Below are positions 61,972-64,000 of a stretch of DNA of 64,000 nt, in pieces. The stretch comes from CAYUMU01 sp964445985 (GTDB lineage Bacteria > Planctomycetota > Planctomycetia > Pirellulales > S012-138). The notes below the pieces were generated by a model that was given only the letters and a program-made list of their open reading frames with translations, made no database searches and was not told where the DNA came from. Position numbers and translations under genes: made by a program. Each line of letters opens with the position of its first letter. The stretch's first letter is position 1. Where the stretch lies: contig CAYUMU010000021.1 in the NCBI GenBank assembly GCA_964445985.1, positions 12,790-76,789 of the forward strand, given 5' to 3'.

Positions 61972-62982
61972 ATGCCGTTGCGGACTCGCGCGCGCGCTGC
62001 GCGCATCATTGCCCTGCTGGGCTGCGGATGGCTTGCCAGCACGGTCATGCTGCGCGCCGCGCCATTCTTTCCGCCGGCTAGAAACTTCGCCCCCCAGGGC
62101 GTCGTCGCCCGCCCGCCCGAGGATCAGCCCGCCGGCGCGATCACCGCCAGCCAGAATATTGCCCCCTCCATTCCCGAGCTCCCTTTGCCTCACCAATGGC
62201 AGGGCGAAGCACCACTACCCGGCAATTCAGTAGGGCCTTGGCTAGAAGAGATGCAAAGCGGCGAGCCTTACCCCCTTCCCCCCGGCGCGCAACCCTATCC
62301 GGGCGAAATCGTTCCCCTGGAGAACCCCGCCCAGCCGGTCGACAACCTGCCGGTCATCATGGTGCCAACGAGCCCCTTCTTGCCCATGGCGACCGACATG
62401 CCAGCGCACGGGTCGTTCCCCATCATCAGCGAAACCTGGATGCAGCGGCCCATCTCGGCCGGCATGTTCACCGGCATCCTCTGGGGTGACGTCGCCATTG
62501 GCGACAACGTGCATCTCGACTCGGGCCTGATCACCGGCGGCCGCTTCGGCTGGGATTGGAACGACCATTTGGCCTGGGAAGGTCGCCTGGCCTTTGCCAC
62601 GGTCGATGTCTCCTACCCCGGCACCGACCTTCCCGGCCGCGACGCCGACGCCATTTTGTTCGACGTGCAATTGCAGCTTTCCCCCTTCTCCACTCCTCGC
62701 TTCAAACCCTTCTTCTCCCTGGGCGCCGGGCTCGGCTTCTTCGACCTGATGGACCATCGCCAGGTGGTCATTACCGAAACCGTGTTCACCCTGCCCTTTG
62801 GGCTCGGCATCAAGTACCGCTACGACGACTGGGTGGTGTTCCGGCTCGATGTCACCGACAACGTCGCCCTGGGCGAACGCGCCTCGGGCCTTCGCAACAT
62901 GCACAACATTTCCGTCGTGGGTGGGCTCGAAATCCGCTTCGGCGGCTACCGCCGCGACTATTGGCCCTGGAACCTGCGATAG
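61972..62982 (+). CDS. Outer-membrane beta-barrel protein
   Basis: A 336-residue exported protein. ATG 61972 follows GGAGCC and opens a signal peptide (RTRARAARIIALLGCGWLASTVMLRAA). A ~110-residue Pro-rich linker precedes a beta-barrel of the OmpA/Opa-like outer membrane type (GGRFGWDWNDHLAWEGRLAFATVDV, FKPFFSLGAGLGFFDL, FGLGIKYRYDDWVVFRLDVTDNVALG). Function unknown. Confidence 0.8.
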   Translation: MPLRTRARAARIIALLGCGWLASTVMLRAAPFFPPARNFAPQGVVARPPEDQPAGAITASQNIAPSIPELPLPHQWQGEAPLPGNSVGPWLEEMQSGEPYPLPPGAQPYPGEIVPLENPAQPVDNLPVIMVPTSPFLPMATDMPAHGSFPIISETWMQRPISAGMFTGILWGDVAIGDNVHLDSGLITGGRFGWDWNDHLAWEGRLAFATVDVSYPGTDLPGRDADAILFDVQLQLSPFSTPRFKPFFSLGAGLGFFDLMDHRQVVITETVFTLPFGLGIKYRYDDWVVFRLDVTDNVALGERASGLRNMHNISVVGGLEIRFGGYRRDYWPWNLR

Positions 62983-63376
62983 TCTGGCGCCCTCACGCCT
63001 CTCCCCATCCGTTGCCGGGGGCCGCTGCCAAAATGGCAGCAGCGGGCATTCTCGGGTCATCCCTGCCAACTGCCCGCATCCAATCGCGCAACTCTCTGCT
63101 GCATAATGGGTAGCGCCTCATTTTATTCAGCGGCGCAATACTTGCTTACTAACCGCCCCGTTGGACGGTCCATGCCGAAAGTACATCCGCTCCGCGCTGG
63201 CCAGCCCCCCCCTGGCAGGGCGTGGTGTTGCGTTCAGGTTGCTTTTGGCATTTCGGATCTCCCGGCAACAAACCTTTTGCATCGGGCCGGCTCGCTTCGT
63301 TAACGACAAGAGGCCGGTGTTGGTGTTGTGTACTTCGTAGCAGATTGCCGTAGGCCTACTAGAGGAGGAATCCGCG
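62983..63376. other. Intergenic region upstream of groEL
   Basis: A small dyad GCTGCCA/TGGCAGC (63024-63040) follows the barrel gene. No groES and no CIRCE operator (TTAGCACTC-N9-GAGTGCTAA) were seen before groEL. Confidence 0.5.

Positions 63377-64000
<624 letters not shown>

Overview
The window is GC-rich, densely packed bacterial chromosome that looks like a member of the Planctomycetota (Pirellulales-like). Several features point there together: large secreted PQQ/beta-propeller proteins, a Tat-exported Gfo/Idh/MocA oxidoreductase, a roughly 1550-residue multi-heme cytochrome with a PA14-like N-terminus and a C-terminal propeller, a squalene-cyclase-repeat membrane protein, a ceramidase-like secreted protein, an ECF42-type sigma factor with DGPF/YciI genes, an RRM protein, and lipid A genes (lpxC, OmpH/Skp). 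No rRNA, tRNA, CRISPR array or complete insertion sequence was recognised.

Layout. 1-1365: the 5' part of a PQQ propeller gene (minus) and a small exported thioredoxin-like protein. 1362-13374: a type VI secretion (T6SS) locus in two divergent arms, tssM-like and tssL on the minus strand and tssA-tssB-tssC-hcp-tagJ-tssE-tssF-tssG on the plus strand. The TssM-like protein is short and its Walker A loop is degenerate; tssK, tssJ, clpV, vgrG and PAAR genes are not in the window. Hairpins flank hcp and precede tssE. 13502-19460: a small hypothetical gene, an N-acetylneuraminate-lyase-like gene, a TPR-AAA ATPase followed closely by a HicB-like ORF, and a Tat-exported oxidoreductase. 19729-28531: a membrane-anchored TPR/PQQ protein, a ceramidase-like protein, glycerol kinase, an exported coiled-coil protein and a small hypothetical protein. 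28558-37137: the giant cytochrome, an AlkA-type DNA glycosylase, and a SulP transporter next to a beta-carbonic anhydrase (a likely bicarbonate module). 38592-45000: a mono-heme DUF3365-like protein, a GNAT, a YgiQ radical SAM protein, a Cys-rich exported protein and a PfkB-type sugar kinase.

45527-48520 is an outer-membrane/lipid A block (OmpH, LpxC, GnnA-like oxidoreductase) followed by the decayed remnant of an MBOAT acyltransferase gene. Then come a DUF4261 protein, a double-GNAT fusion, an M24 aminopeptidase and a squalene-cyclase-repeat protein. 54950-58760 is one minus-strand group in which an ECF42-like sigma factor heads two intact YciI/DGPF genes, one truncated YciI copy, a PhnB-like VOC gene and a DUF1579 gene, ending at an intrinsic terminator. 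The right end carries an RRM protein, a MaoC hydratase, a fatty-acid desaturase, an outer-membrane beta-barrel protein and the 5' part of a groEL.

Several intergenic repeat families recur in the window. They include a ~95-bp element upstream of two secreted-protein genes, a ~106-bp element in two inverted copies, and a short REP-like palindrome. All functions are inferred from sequence inspection alone; no database search was run.
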